Shown here in pieces: positions 1 to 12,780 of a stretch of DNA of 64,000 nt. This DNA is from Carya illinoinensis (taxonomy: Eukaryota > Streptophyta > Magnoliopsida > Fagales > Juglandaceae). Position numbers and translations under genes: made by a program. How positions within the stretch are numbered: the first letter of the stretch is position 1; each line of letters begins with the position of its first letter. The notes beneath the pieces were generated by a model. The model made no database searches. It had not been told where the DNA came from and worked only from the letters and a program-made list of their open reading frames with translations. The stretch covers positions 4,160,001-4,224,000 of the forward strand of contig NC_056767.1 in the NCBI RefSeq assembly GCF_018687715.1, read 5' to 3'.

Positions 1-600
1 AAAAAGATAGAGGAATGAAATGTCCTCTTCCTTGCCAGTGACAAGTTGACAAGTTATAGTGAAGCCACGTAGAGTGAGAAATGGCCGCATCACAAGGAGA
101 GGTGGTTCCGCCCTGCCCGTCTCTTTCAACCGGATGGCCGGATGCACCTCCCTGCATGGCAAGGCTTCCCAACCCCACAAAAAAAAAAAAAAAAAAAATC
201 AATAAAATTTTTTGCATTCATTTATGCAAAACGATTGGGAAAACATTTATTTATCAATGAAGGCAGACAAACATTGCAACTACCCGTCCTTCTCATCCAA
301 ATTATGATTCCAATCAGGAAGAGGATTTTCGAGGCCTTAAAACATCCTCGTTTGCTAGATTTCACACCTAGAGCAATAAGAATACAAAGATAGCATGCAT
401 ATTATAATTTAACAGCTCAAGATTGCCATATATCTCGAGACAGCATATTCAATAGCTCGTTTCTTTGGACATAATATATCTCAATAGCCACTTTGTCATG
501 GCTTACACACAAGTAACAGTGAATAAGTCTTTAATAACTCCATTGAATTTCTTGCTAACTTTGCATCAATTAAAATTTCACCAATTTCAACTGCCACTAG

Positions 601-810
601 TGAATATTAAGACATAAAAATAAATAATAAAATCTACATCTTTTTATTGGTTTAAACTTTTTAGATAAGTAATGATTTCATATGATAATATCAGATCAAA
701 ATCTTGAGTTTTAACCCTAACTCTATACTTAGTAAAAAGAAGTCCGATCCACACATTAAGAAAAATGTTATAACATAAATATAAATAATAAAGTTTACAT
801 GTTCTAATCA
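601..810 (+). repeat. SINE-like dispersed repeat, 3' parts of two copies
   Basis: The block that reads attaagacataaaaataaat and continues to gataagtaatgatttca closely matches 63358-63438 at the other end of the window, in the same orientation. A second, shorter copy of the same motif (aacataaatataaataataa) follows at about 770-800. The copy near the right edge has a tRNA-like B box upstream, so a tRNA-derived SINE is the likeliest family. The 5' end of this copy was not located. Confidence 0.45.
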
Positions 811-2039
811 ATTTAAGTTCCGTTTGGATAGTGAACTTGGGCAGTAGGTCAGTAGATCACTGCTAACTTGGGCAGCCAGCCATATATTCCACAAATCTCT
901 GCCTCAAATTCTTAATTCTAATGCACAGATTCTTATTCCTATAGTGTCACTTGCCCTCCACTTGCCTCTTAAGAAGCTCTTCAAATACTGTGTACACTTT
1001 GATGGTGGTTATGACAATTGGAAGGCAGCCAATTAAAGAAATACAGGTCATTTTGTTACCATGTGATCTTATTTTTATGGTAAATACTATATATCTATCA
1101 ATTTTTATTCATTTAAATTACTCAAAACTGCTGATTGTAGTGAAGAAACAAGAACCTTTACTTGAAGGAGGATATGATGGAGAAGATTCCTTACTAAATA
1201 TTGAATCAATGGATGGTTGTTTTGGTGAAATGCTTCTTCAATAGTCTTGAAAAAGAGGGTATGATTTGAAAAAGTGCTCAAATCATAGTTCTTCCATGAA
1301 GAAGCACATATGTGGGTTAACTTGTAATAGTACCCAATAGTCTATTACCAAACAAATTGCCACTTGAGCAACTCCTACGATGAACGTCATTAAATTGTTG
1401 CAAGACAAAAGTGATTTGAAAATACGGAAGTGCTAGCAAAAGGCTAATTTGTCAAAATTAACTTAATAGTCACGGCGTTGTTCGTGGTCATGTCCATCCA
1501 AAAGAAACATGAAACCTTATTTTCTCTGTGAAGTGGACGTAGCAATGTGAGTGCACCACCACCTATAGACTAGTCCAATGGGCATTATTTTGGCCATGAT
1601 TGGGCCCAAACAACTGTTGGGTTGGTTCCATGTCATTGTTGCACTCGTTGTCATGCCCTTGCGGTCAATACCTAAGTGCTTCTAGATCCTAATGCCCGCT
1701 GAGCCATCAATAAAGACTGTAGCATGCACCAGCTCTCCGTTTCATTTCTCAGAGTAATGATGTTCTTCCATATTTCTGTTGTGGTACAAAACTCATTAAC
1801 TATTGTCCCCCACACAGGTTGGAAAAAAGGGCCATCAATTTGTTTGACCTACTTGACTGCCCAACCCAATGGGGAAGACTCGTTGAACAAACTATTCCTG
1901 GCTGAAAAAGCATCAACTTTCTGTTTGTCCACCAAAATGTGAATCATTACAATGACATGAAAAGGGATTGGGTTTCGGACTGGAATTCGGGTTTGCGCTA
2001 TCCTCTTTTGAGTTGGATGATCATGGCCTCAGTAGCCTA

Positions 2040-2625
2040 AGTTCTCTCTTGATTTTGCCTTAAAGTGACTTGCGGCCCAACCCAACCCTATCTCGAGTTT
2101 GTCTTGGGATGACCCATGGCCTTACTAAATCCTTCCTCGAGTTTGTCTCAAAACGATTGCAGCATCAACAGCCCAACCCCCCCTCAAGTTTGCCTCGAGG
2201 AACCTTGTGGCCTATCTCGACCCTCCCTTGAGTTTGCTTGGGGCTGAATACAGCCCTAGTAGCTCTAGTCTTCCATCGAGTTTTCCTTTGAGCGACTTGA
2301 GGCTAACGCAGTCCTCTCTCTTGTTTGCCTCAAGATGACCTGTGGTATTGCCTAAACATCCCCCAAGTTTGCCTTGAGATGACCCAGGGTTTAGTAGCCC
2401 TAGTCCCCTCCCCCCCTCAAGTTTATCTTGGGGGCAACTTATGACTTCTCCATGCCCTTACTTAAAAAATGACCCACAAGGACTTATGAAAACTGGGAGG
2501 AATGTCCCTCTGGTGTCCCAAGCCAGTCGCCAATGTCTAGTCCCCTCAACCCACAAGGATTTAGGAAGACGAAGGGTACGTCCCTCTAGTTTCCCAAGTC
2601 AGTCGTGAGCACCTCATTCCCATTA
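2040..2625. repeat. Diverged tandem repeats in a GC-richer block
   Basis: A unit resembling ctcgagtttgcctcgagatg followed by gacc recurs about seven times with substitutions and irregular spacing of roughly 50-70 bases up to about 2450. It is followed by two imperfect copies of a unit beginning acccacaaggacttatg and containing gtccctct and cccaagycagtcg (about 2470-2535 and 2545-2615). The block is clearly less AT-rich than its surroundings and could belong to an old LTR. No coding capacity is evident. Confidence 0.5.
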
Positions 2626-3947
2626 CCTACAAGAATCAGTAAAGCCCCTTGCACCTAGCGGAAATCATGGGCACCATTTTGGCAATTTGAGTAGGGTATT
2701 TGGCGTTATCAAGGGTGAGTCTTCTCCAGGTCCCTCCCTTGAAGACTCCTCAAAAGTTTAGCACCACTAAAGGCCCGCCCTTCAAGTCGCATTCTCAAGA
2801 GCTCCAAAATTACCACCCACACAGAAGATGCAAAGTTGGCCCAATGCGGCCCAATGCATATGACTCAAAGAATACACAAGGAATGTGGTGAGAGCGTAAG
2901 CACTAGGAAATGGTGAATCACAAAATCAAAGAAGGGAGAGGAAAAGATAAAAAGGGCAAGTGAGAGCAAGTTTGAGATTCTCAACAACATTCTAGCAAGA
3001 CAATTCGACCATTGGAATTGGAGTTCCTGTTGGGCCTAAAATGAGTTCATGTGTTAAGCCTACCAAAGGCTCATGGAAGATTAAATCCCACTAAGATAAG
3101 ATGAAGGGGAAAAATGGAGAAAGAGATGGTACGACAATAACAAGACTTGATCAAACATAAAGGGAAGAGGAGACATAAAATCGAAGGACATGACATAAAG
3201 TATGAAAAAAGAACGGGCTTGCTAAGAGTTAGGATGACTTTGGAGGAAGAAAGGGGCCAGAGGACCCTCAGATGATTATTCAGAAAGAACTTCATAGGCT
3301 ATGAACATAGACCTTATTGTTAAATCATGTAAATCATTATCTTATTTATTTCTAGTCAATTATCATTAAACAAGCCATGAATGATCATTCCAAGCTCTCC
3401 ACCACCAAGAATCACCGTGTGAGATGAGAGGGTGACCTGACCATATTGTTGGCATTTCATATATTAACAAACATGATCATAATAACATTGTTACTTTTCA
3501 AAATGTTTGTCAAGGAAGATCTAGTTGTACTGTATAATAATAATTAAGTGCTTAAATAATTGACATCCAAGCACAATCCAAAGTGAACTGACAACATTGA
3601 TATATCAATTTAACTTGTGTTTTGTACCATAATTAAACTTCAATTTTGTCTCGAAAACAGCAGTTAGCTTGGTTTGTGTTTTTTTTAGATCTGTTCTACA
3701 AGGACAACACCAACATAAAAAGCTTGGAAGTTGGAACACTTAGGTCTTGTTTAATTAAAATAAAACAGTTTAACAGATGTCAGATCCTCACTCATTTGTT
3801 TCAAAATTATATGAAGAAAACTTGGACATAAAATAGACTATAAAATGAATAAACAAGAGAGTCCAACCCAATGACAGGCTACATATGGATGCTAATTAGG
3901 TGATCTCAGATAATATGTGAATAGTGTGTGGAGAGCAATTAAAAAAA

Positions 3948-4114
3948 ATGTTTGCTACATACAAACAAAATCGCGTATTAATCTGCTTACCAATACTGAT
4001 TCCTTCATATTTAAAATTTAAATTAATACTATTTTCAATCAAATCAACTTTTTGACCAATTATATTCGATTAGTGCATATATTAGCGTGCAATTATACTT
4101 GTAACTAGATTTTT
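3948..4114. repeat. MITE family A, copy 1 (diverged)
   Basis: Shares most of its length with the copies at about 4523-4693 and 19021-19191, including the internal core atttaaaatttaaattaata and the inverted end motif around gcactaatctg. It is the most diverged of the three copies. Confidence 0.5.
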
Positions 4115-4522
4115 TCAAAAAAAAAAAAAATGCATTTGAGATGGAAATAGGATACTCTCTTATTTCACTTGAAACGAATAATCCATCAACATTATTAAAT
4201 TCAAATTTGCTTATAAAGAAATGGAAAATGAAGTTTGTTGTGCTAAACTCAATTGTTTTCTTTTTTCTTTATTTTTTTTATAAAAAAAATAGACTATAAA
4301 CTTAGGGAAAACCACTCTTTCATCATAGATGTTATCAAATTGATACGAATTTCTTATAATTTATGTCCGAACTCTAACGCTTAAAATGGAGAAAATATAG
4401 ATAAATAAAAAGAGTCTCGCAACATTTAGTATTTAGTATTGCCAGAGAATCAACAATAGATACGGTATGACTCATTTTATGTGTTTATATTTCTCACTCT
4501 TAACTCTAAACTCTATCCGATA

Positions 4523-4693
4523 AGAGTTTTGTTACATATAAGTACAGTCGCACACTAATCTGTGTATTAATACTGATTTATTCATATTTAAAATTTAAAT
4601 TAATACTATTTTCAATAAAATTTACTTTTTGCCCATTCACATCACATTGATGTACAAATTAATGCACAATTATACTTACAACTATACTTTTCC
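4523..4693. repeat. MITE family A, copy 2
   Basis: About 170 bases very similar to the copy at 19021-19191. The left end contains cacactaatctg and the right end contains its imperfect inverse (caaattaatgcacaatta), so the ends form an inverted repeat. There is no coding capacity. Length, inverted ends and dispersion fit a MITE; the superfamily is not assigned because target duplications are unclear. Confidence 0.6.
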
Positions 4694-4779
4694 ATCCGAT
4701 AAATACTCATTTATATCTATTTAGTTTAAATTTGGAAGTAAAGTGTTTAAATAATTTTAAAAGCTCTTTAACGAAAAAA

Positions 4780-5037
4780 TTAGATTATTTGGATATTACA
4801 TATTAAAGTACTTTTCAATCTCAGAGAAAATAAAAAATACTTTTGAGAAAAAGTATCATTTTGGTACTTTTCTTGAAACGCACTTTTCTAAATAATTCGG
4901 AATATAGTTTATATTTAAATTAGATTATTTGGATATTATGTATTAAAGTACTTTTCAATCTCAGATAAAATAAAAAATACTTTTGAGGAATTTTCTTGAA
5001 ACGTACTTTTCTAAATAATTCGAAATATAGTTTAAAT
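4780..5037. repeat. Tandem direct duplication of about 120-140 bp
   Basis: A unit beginning ttagattatttggatatta at 4780 repeats at 4920. Both units continue through ttcaatctcaga and acttttctaaataattcg. The second unit lacks an internal segment of about 20 bases. No gene overlaps it. Confidence 0.75.
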
Positions 5038-5852
5038 TTTAAAAAGGTTGTCAATGGGCAAAAATATTCATATAATTTTCAGATACTTACCACTTTCAAA
5101 CTTTTAAGAATATAATCATAATTTTTAAAGACTTAAATTATCTTCATTTCGACTTTAAAAATACTTTTTTTAATTTATTTTCATACAAATATAACATGTT
5201 TAAAAATATTTTAAATATATGGTTATCAAATAATAAATAAATTTTTAATAATATAACTCATTACTTAAGTTATAATTTATAAATCTTAAATTTTTAAGTT
5301 ATATTTTTCATTATAATCCTGCTACCGCCATCGAGAAAGTAAATTTTCTTTTTTTATTTTTTTAAATATTTTGTAAAACCATTTAAACATTTAAAAGAAA
5401 ATAAGAATCACAAACTTATTTAAAAACATTTCCTTGGCTATTAAAAAATAAAAAAAAAAAAGTCAAAATCTGTACTCAATCTTGGAACAATCTCTCCACG
5501 ACTAAAACATTTTCACTTAATAAAAAGCTAACTCTCATATTTAATAAAAAGAAAATTCGTAATGAAGCTTTTGTTGAAAATTCATGTAGATAGTTGTATA
5601 TTTTTAAAATATTATTATAAATATTTTTAAAATTACTTTTGATACATATTTATCAAATAATAAATAATATTTTAATTATAAAATTTTATAATAGAATATA
5701 ACAATTAACTTTATAATAAAGCTTTATAATTAAAAGTATTAATCTAAAAAAAGATTCTATTTCACAGTGCAACCCCAAACGTACCGCTAAATCATATGGG
5801 GTTTTAGGCCAAGCTCGAAGGAGTAGCTGAAAGTTGATCGATCACAGAAGCC

Positions 5853-8754
5853 ATGGCGGATCCCTACTACAGATACAGTGCGGCTGCAGACAGAGGTAAC
5901 CTGCTGCGACCTAACCCTAATCTCACTGATTCGGAATTTCATAAAGTCCAACCATCCTTAAACCCCTTGAAAAAGATGGGATAATCTCATAATTCTCTGT
6001 CACTCCGTTTGGTTTAAAAGAAAATTCGAACTAAGGAAAGAAAATGGAATTCTAACTAATTCGATTATGTACTCGAGCTTTTATTTTATATGCACCCAGA
6101 AACAAGTGTACAAAAGAGCATTGCATGGTTAAGTTTCTTCTATTTTCTCAAATTTAGGGATACTCCAGTTCCATTTTTACATTTGGATGCGAACCCTGCC
6201 ACGGCTGCAATACTGTTCATGTATGGATATACCGTAATGAAGTAAAACTGCATAACCATGCATTTTTAAGTGCATTATCGTTCAAATTTGTAGAAAGGTT
6301 TTTTTTTTTTTTTTTTTCCTTTCCCGAATAATAAGATATTTTACTGATATAAAGATAGGCATAGTCCAAGTACACTGGAGCTATACATGAGATTACACCT
6401 ATTTAGGAACTAGAAATGGTTACAAGGAAATCATTGAAACTGAGACCATTTTAATCTAAAGTAATAGTCCACATAAATAAAGTCTTCCCAAAAAAAAAAC
6501 TCTTAAACTCTTCCAAGTAGCGCTCATAATCCTCGAAATTTCTATCATTTCTTTCTCTCTAGATACACCAAAAAATACAAATGGGAGCCATCTTCCACAC
6601 AGCTGCAATCTGTGGTGTCCCCATGATCCCTCTCCAGCTAGCTAGTAGTTCAATCACCCTTCCTGGCATAACCTATGCTAATTCCACTTTGCTGAAAAAA
6701 TAATTCCATATAGTCCTTGCAGACTGACAATGTAGAAGTAGATGATCCACTGTTTTACCACTATTTCTACACATACAGCACCAGTCAATTATGATAAGCT
6801 CACATTTTCTTAAATTATCAACACTTAGTATCTTCCCAAAAGCTGATGTCCAAGCAACAAAAAAAAAAAAAAACAGCCCTTGTAGGTGCCTTACTCCGCC
6901 AAATGTTCTTCCAAGGAAAGTGATTCCTACCTCGGGTGGTAAGAGTCTCATAAAAGGACCATACAGAAAATTTGCCTTTTCTGGAAGGCCACCGTTCCAA
7001 TTTATCCTCCGCTGTAACAACAGGACTGATGTTGTATAGCAAGTTAAGGAACTCCACCATGACTCCTATTTCCCAATCATGGGCCTCTCGAATTAAACTA
7101 ACGTTCCAATGCAGCACACCGTTATTAACATCCCACAAGTCAGCCACCAAAGCATCTTGTTCCCTCGCAATTCTGAAAATAGAGGGGTAGACATCCTTAA
7201 CAGCCATATCTCCAACCCAAACATCATGCCAAAAACTGATTTTATTGCCATCCCTCATACACAACCTAGTGTTGCTAGAGAAAGACCACCAACCTTTCCG
7301 AATATGCTTCCATAACCCCACCCCGTATGCCCCCGCAACTTCACTAGAGCACCCACTCCACCTTATACTCCCATACTTAGTATTAATCACCATCTTCTAC
7401 AAGGCTTCCCTCTCATAATTATATCTCCATAGCCACTTCCCAAGAAGAGCCTTATAAAAGGCCCTCACATTACGAAACCCCAATCCACCACCCCTCAAGG
7501 GAGAGCACACCTTGTCCCACCCAACTAAATGGGATTAGACTCTTCTGGTGTTGGATTCATATAAGTTTATGTTGTTTTCATGATAAACGTTCTTTTGCTA
7601 TTCATATATCAAATATTCAATTATCATAACACAGATTGCTGTGGCATTTTTTATAATAGCCAGTGTTCCGAGGCCCAGCTTTCCCGACTACTTTTCATCT
7701 GAAGCACCACCATTGGGATCTCATCCTTTATTGGGCTCTACAGTTATGATTGGTGCTTCTCCTGGTTTCATGCATAATAATGTAAGAAATTTAGAGCAAG
7801 GTTTATAGATATTATATCTATAGTGCATGCAACTAAGCCATGTGACATGTGACTTACAGATAAATCCATTGCAACCAAGTGCATATCGCTTTGATGGCAT
7901 TTCAGGTTTTGGATCTTCTCCAGATCCTGGTCTTGGTGGTGTAACAGCAGGGGCTAGCATTAGGCACTATCCATCTCCGCTTGAGGATCTAAACCACAGA
8001 CGGGATGTTGGGCCAGGAATTAGTCCTGATGTTGTTGACATGAGCAATGAAATACCTAACTCTTCGAAAAAAGCCGATGGTCTCCCAGTTTCAGCTAGGG
8101 AACCAAACTTTCTGTTTGTTGATAAACTCCCAACTGACTGTACCAGAAGAGAAGTGGGCCGTATCCTTTTCCTTTGCGTTGTGTTTACCTGTAGCATACT
8201 TGTTTATGTGATATCTTGTGTTGCTTTGTGCTACATTGAACTATTACAACAGAAGGGAATCCTGGTGCTGCTCAAAAATGAGATTTTTTCCTTATCTTAT
8301 TATGATCTTTTAATGGCATGAATTTTTATTCATCATGTGGCACAACTGTTTGCAGATGAAAGAAATGTGCCTTCTTTTGATTAGCAGAGAAAAATAGGAA
8401 CATGCCTTCAAATGTTACGGAAATGTAACTGAATGTTCCTGAAGATTTTATAAGTTTATCACTTTCTGCTATCATGTTTAACCTTGACTTATAATAAAAG
8501 ATCTTTTCCGTCCATTTATTGGCTATAAAGATATTAAAGTTGTGCACAGAGAGGCCAGACGTGTAAGTCTATAACTAAACCTTTTTTTTTTGCTCCTTTA
8601 AATTTTTTCCAGAGTCTTGAAGAGGAAGAAGCCTTTGATCACGTGCATGAAAAACAATGTCAACTTGCTGTTCTTGTTTGTGCATTGATGAAACTAGGAG
8701 TTGCTTATTGATTCCTGTTATCATCTTCTGTTGTGAATATCTGTCTGTTGTTGT

Positions 8755-8804
<50 letters not shown>

Positions 8805-10187
8805 GACTTATTTTTTACTTTGTGAGAAGTTTTACTTCTTGAAAAGGAAATGAAGTTCCAGACTTTGCGACTTTGCATCATTGGTTTATGTGTTGGTGCC
8901 TGCCTAACTAATTGCTAGAAGTCCACTCAAAAGAGATAATCCAATAAAGTGTTTGTGGAGATGGTTTGTTTAGATAATGATTTCATTTGCCCAGAAAAAA
9001 AAAGAAGGAGCTTTATTTTGCTCTGAAACCACCAAGTTTCCCTTAATTCCAGTCAAGTAAATCCACAAATGGTTCCAGCAAGGAATATGTTATTTATTTC
9101 TCAAGTTCCTGAGAAAAATTTCTGCACCTTAAAAAAGGAATGAAGATCTAACTAGAGAATCTTTCTGAGTGGTTCTTTAGTTTTGCTAATTTGGCCTATC
9201 TGGGCCTCTGTCACAATTATCAAATTTCATAATTGTTAGGTTTCAACTAAGTTCTTCATGTATCAACTGTCCTTGTATATACCCAAGCAGTCTATTATTA
9301 TTTTCCTTTCAGGGGCGTGTGGCTATGGCTGCTACACGTTTTCAAAATAAATATTTGCGCAATATGCTATTTTGAATTTTTTTTTCCCGCCTGTAACCAG
9401 TCATTTGACAAATAAGTAAACTGCAGAGTGGAGATAAGGCTAGGGTTTTGTGCTTTGTGGAGTTTGTTGATTCTAGGTGTGCTCGGATTGCTATGGAAGC
9501 TCTTCAAGGTAAATTCCGAATCATAATTTATTATTCTTTGTGGGGATAATGCTTTCCTTTTGTAGGTTTAGTAGATGATGGAACAAGGAAACAGAGCATG
9601 ACTTTGTTATATAAGCAAGTTATCTGCAGCTTCCATTTTCTTTCATGTCAAATTGCTCAGACATTAAAATTTAGAAAAAGTACACTTTACGCCATCAAAC
9701 CTCCACTCATGTTACAATATGACCACCACATGCCAAAGTTATCACTTTGCCGGTTTGCCCCCCCATCTTCTTCTTTGATAAGTACACCATCTTAAAACTT
9801 AAGTTGCAATTTACTCCATCGTTAGGATCTGACTATCTAAATGAAGGAAAAATAGGTGATATTATACAATCTTAATGGTTGGTTCTTAAAAGACTGGGCG
9901 GATGGAGGGGGCAAGGTGTAATTTTCTGTGAAATTTATATTAAGTTACAAATACATTTAGCTTAGAAATCAGTACATTCCATATACATTCCCTGCAATAT
10001 TCAATCTTTAAAAAAAGGTCACCAGTGAGTGCTTCACTTATCATGCTGTGAATGTGGGATTTCCTTAGGTTACAGGTTTGATGACAAGAAACCTGAGTCC
10101 CCTGCCTTGAAGATCCAATTTGCACATTTTCCATTCCGTCCACCATCTGAACCATCCGATCACGTTGAGAAACAAAGTGGGTCCTAG
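5853..10187 (+). CDS. RRM RNA-binding protein (RBP1/NSR-like), six exons
   Basis: Exons that splice in frame: 5853-5895, 7660-7781, 7860-8160, 8501-8562, 9427-9508 and 10069-10187. All introns are GT-AG and phases agree, giving 729 coding bases and 242 residues. The start has good context (gccATGGc) and the protein begins MADPYYRY. A low-complexity Pro/Gly/Ser region is followed by one RNA recognition motif at about residues 136-218: RNP2-like LFVDKL (140-145) and RNP1-like RVLCFVEF (182-189). The C-terminus contains [12 protein letters not shown]. This matches a plant family of nuclear single-RRM proteins annotated as RNA-binding protein 1 or nuclear-speckle RNA-binding proteins, thought to act on mRNA or noncoding-RNA metabolism. 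The family is clear from sequence; the function is inferred. No lesions were seen. Intron 1 (1.76 kb) is enlarged by an antisense LINE fragment and intron 4 carries a GA microsatellite. AATAAA at 10407-10412 is a plausible poly(A) signal. Confidence 0.9.
6299..7535 (-). mobile_element. 5'-truncated LINE (non-LTR) fragment, antisense in intron 1
   Basis: The run of T at 6299-6317 is the poly(A) tail of an element on the minus strand. Reading that strand from about 7535 gives the C-terminal part of a plant LINE reverse transcriptase: a stretch with WDKVCSPL and [11 protein letters not shown] (after a stop it continues at 7393), then FWHDVWVGD, then a zf-RVT-like zinc-binding segment containing [18 protein letters not shown] near 6730-6790. 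The frame is broken near codons encoding a poly-Phe run (about 6857) and by a stop near 7397, so it is non-functional. The 5' limit is approximate and no target duplication was found. Confidence 0.8.
8758..8800. repeat. (GA)n microsatellite in intron 4
   Basis: About 21 uninterrupted GA dinucleotides in intron 4 of the RNA-binding protein gene. Confidence 0.95.
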
Positions 10188-10406
10188 ACTGACCGGGAGG
10201 ACATGACCGAGATGACAAAACACTCCATGGAAGATGTGCCTTTCCATTCTGAACTGTGTAGATGAGCTATATTACAGCAATAGGTACAGAATTCTGTTGG
10301 ATAAAGGCGGTTCTAGCCAAGAACCTTTTGTCATTTGTCATGTGAATGCATATTTGGTGGTTGAATATTCATTACCATTTGTACTGAAGCCACAACTTTG
10401 TAGTCA

Positions 10407-10412
10407 AATAAA
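10407..10412 (+). terminator. Candidate poly(A) signal AATAAA
   Basis: Lies about 220 bases after the stop codon of the RNA-binding protein gene, on the same strand. The position is typical of a plant near-upstream element. Cleavage-site data are not available. Confidence 0.4.
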
Positions 10413-10988
10413 GAATTAAGCTCAGTACTGCTAAATATTTGACAATTTTACATATGAAAAACTTAATTAATTCTACCTTTTTTGAGGAATTAATTCAGTG
10501 TGTTTTATGGTTGCAGTTTTATTATGGTGTGCTACGAATTGGGGAGATTGACATAAATACTCTAATTGATGAGGCATTATCTATCAATTATTTGATCATT
10601 TTTTGTTTTTTAAAATAATAATTAAGTAATTAATTTATAATTACACGTTATTATAGTAAAATAGAAATTAAATGATGATAATGTAGTATGTAGAATTCTT
10701 TCGTGAAAATTGCCTAAACTTGGCCACAAAAGTAAAAGACTAAACAGGTTGCATGATTAATATTATTGACTGGCTCATGAAAATGGAAATTCATCAATAC
10801 TGCCTACTGTTAGTTCATAAGTGCCATTTTCCCAAAATGTTCCCAGAATTCAATTTACCAAACTCTTTCTTACGAATGTTGGGGGCATGATATTGATTAG
10901 ATGAAAAAATAAAAAAGTTTAAAAGTAAAGTATATTTATATTTAAATGATGTTTAAAAAGTAAATTATAAGAAATTTTAAGTGGAGAA

Positions 10989-11099
10989 TAGAACAGTTCT
11001 GCTGTAGTGTTGTTATCAAGAACAGTAACCCGACAGGCTGTGTGTCACACCGAGAAAACAGTTGCGCTGTTGTGCTATCAAGAACAGTAACCCGACAGG
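10989..11099. repeat. Two-copy tandem repeat of about 50 bp
   Basis: The phrase tatcaagaacagtaacccga followed by caggc occurs at about 11013-11039 and again at about 11073-11099, each preceded by a variant of aacagttctgctgt. The copies are nearly exact over about 40 bases. Confidence 0.75.
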
Positions 11100-11642
11100 C
11101 ATTGGGTATGAACGAATTGGGATCTCACACAGAGCAGGAATGCAGGTATGCCATTACAATCAATCTTTACTCATTCTTTGGAAATTGTTACACGCCACTC
11201 TTTGTTAATGTGCCCCACTATTTAGAGAAAGAACCTTATCCCTCGCTGCAAATATTCAAAGTCTTTTCAGATACCAGACTATGCATGCAATTTTGTTATC
11301 TTAGGCTGAAAGTCAGTGCAACAGTTGTTGTTGTATAATCCCATGTTGTAAACGCCTACTGTATAAGTTCCTTGTTTCTTGAGGTCCCATCCATTTATAA
11401 CATGGTATGGCATGGTACCCTGTACATGGCAATTCACTTACCAAAATTCATAAAGGAATTTTATACAATTAAAGTTACAAATAGAAGTAAGATATATGAT
11501 ATCTACTTCATAGTAAAAGAAGTTTATAATCAAGTTTGTCATATTAAACTACCACATTAGGTATAACTTTACTTTTGTAAAATCGTTTTATGGTATTGCA
11601 TCAGTCCACCATATTGTATATCTTTCCACCTATTCCACTCAA

Positions 11643-11796
11643 TTTGATACCGATTGATGTACATGATTTCCTTGCGACTTCTATAGCGACCTAGATAAGT
11701 CTTATCTCTTGTATAACATCTTGTGTATTTGGGTTATGCCTATTATTATTAATACTACCGTTTTACTTATCAAAAAAAAAATTGATACCGATTGAT
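11643..11796 (+). mobile_element. Very short 5'-truncated LINE insertion with 15-bp TSD
   Basis: The insert at 11658-11780 ends in a typical plant LINE tail (tatttgggttatgcct, then acttatc, then a run of A). It is flanked by an exact direct repeat, ttgataccgattgat, at 11643-11657 and 11782-11796. Target-primed reverse transcription of a 3' fragment explains the structure. It has no coding sequence. Confidence 0.8.
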
Positions 11797-12267
11797 ATTT
11801 GTTGATTATTAAACATTTTGATTGATATTTTGTTGTATTTATTGAGAATTCTAGTAAAAATGATAAATCACATGTTGATGTTTGGTGTAAGGGATGATAA
11901 GTGGAGTTTTTAGTCTTAAAATGAATAGATTGATAACTAGAAGGATCAAAACATATGGTATTCATTTTAAGTGAAGTGAAGAGTGTACTTACATGTTATG
12001 CCATGAATTAGAGGGATCATACTCTTAACAGTAATGGTACTCACCATTCTTTTTACTATTAACATATCATCCTCTCTTGATGTAGCATTTAATTATTAGA
12101 GATTATTTATTATATTTTGCTTGTAAGCTAATTATTTAATGCCACATCAAGTGATATTCAAAGGATTATTAAAAATTTATGATAGATAGAATTTTTCTAT
12201 TGCTAACAATGATGGTTTTTATTTTTATGTTATGGGCATCAATGATGGTCTTTTGTTTTGTTTTGTC

Positions 12268-12780
12268 TTTTTTTTTTTTTTTTGATAAGAAACAAAGTAT
12301 TTCATTCATACGGGATGACAATTACAGGCGTGAGAAAGAAAGTTTGCAATACAATCCAACCACATTTCAATACTATCAACTCTCTATGCATTTCTAGCTA
12401 ACTTATGAGCTGCTCTATTTCCCTCTCTACAAACATGATTGAATGAACATGTTACAAAGATAGTTTTGAACCATGAAACCTATGCAAATAGCACAACCAT
12501 AACTGGATCGATCATGTTATTTTGCTGTAGAAATTCAACTAACATCAAGCAATCACTCCCAACAATTATATCAGTTATACCTATCCTGGAGCAGAGTTGT
12601 AGCTCTCTAAAAATAGCTAAAAGTTCAATAGTTTCTAGACTTTCAACATCATTTTCAGCCTTACTAGCAGCCATGATCACATTCCCTGCAGCATCACGAA
12701 GACGCACCCTAATTCCTGCCTTATTAAGGTCTCCAAACAAAGCCCCATCCGAGTCTCATTTTAGTTCTAGTCTTATGTAG
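12268..12780 (-). pseudogene. RNase H domain fragment of a LINE-like element
   Basis: The T run at 12268-12283 is the poly(A) tail on the minus strand. Upstream on that strand, the frame from about 12780 encodes a plant LINE-type RNase H (RVT_3-like): DSDGALFGDLNKAG with the first Asp, ETIELLAIF with the Glu, VGSDCLMLVEF with the next Asp, and GNRAAHKLA near 12400-12420. A TGA stands just before DSDGA where Trp is usual, and the upstream reverse transcriptase is missing. It is a dead 3' fragment and not a host RNase H gene. Confidence 0.8.

Larger units (their letters stand above)
1..5852. other. Intergenic, repeat-rich, no supported gene
   Basis: I see no convincing coding gene here; open frames are short and lack recognisable domains. 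The stretch holds SINE-like 3' ends (about 601-810), a GC-richer block with diverged tandem repeats (about 2040-2625), two MITE copies (about 3948-4114 and 4523-4693), a tandem duplication (4780-5037), and AT-rich DNA leading to the RNA-binding protein gene. The rest shows nothing I can name. Confidence 0.6.

Noticed and set aside
142..393. 83-codon ORF at the left edge.
   Set aside because: It contains a poly-Lys run from an A tract, has no domain, and lies in repeat-rich intergenic DNA.
7827..8321. A 164-codon continuous frame as a separate gene.
   Set aside because: It is exon 3 of the RNA-binding protein plus read-through into intron 3; the donor at 8161 and phase-matched exon 4 explain it.
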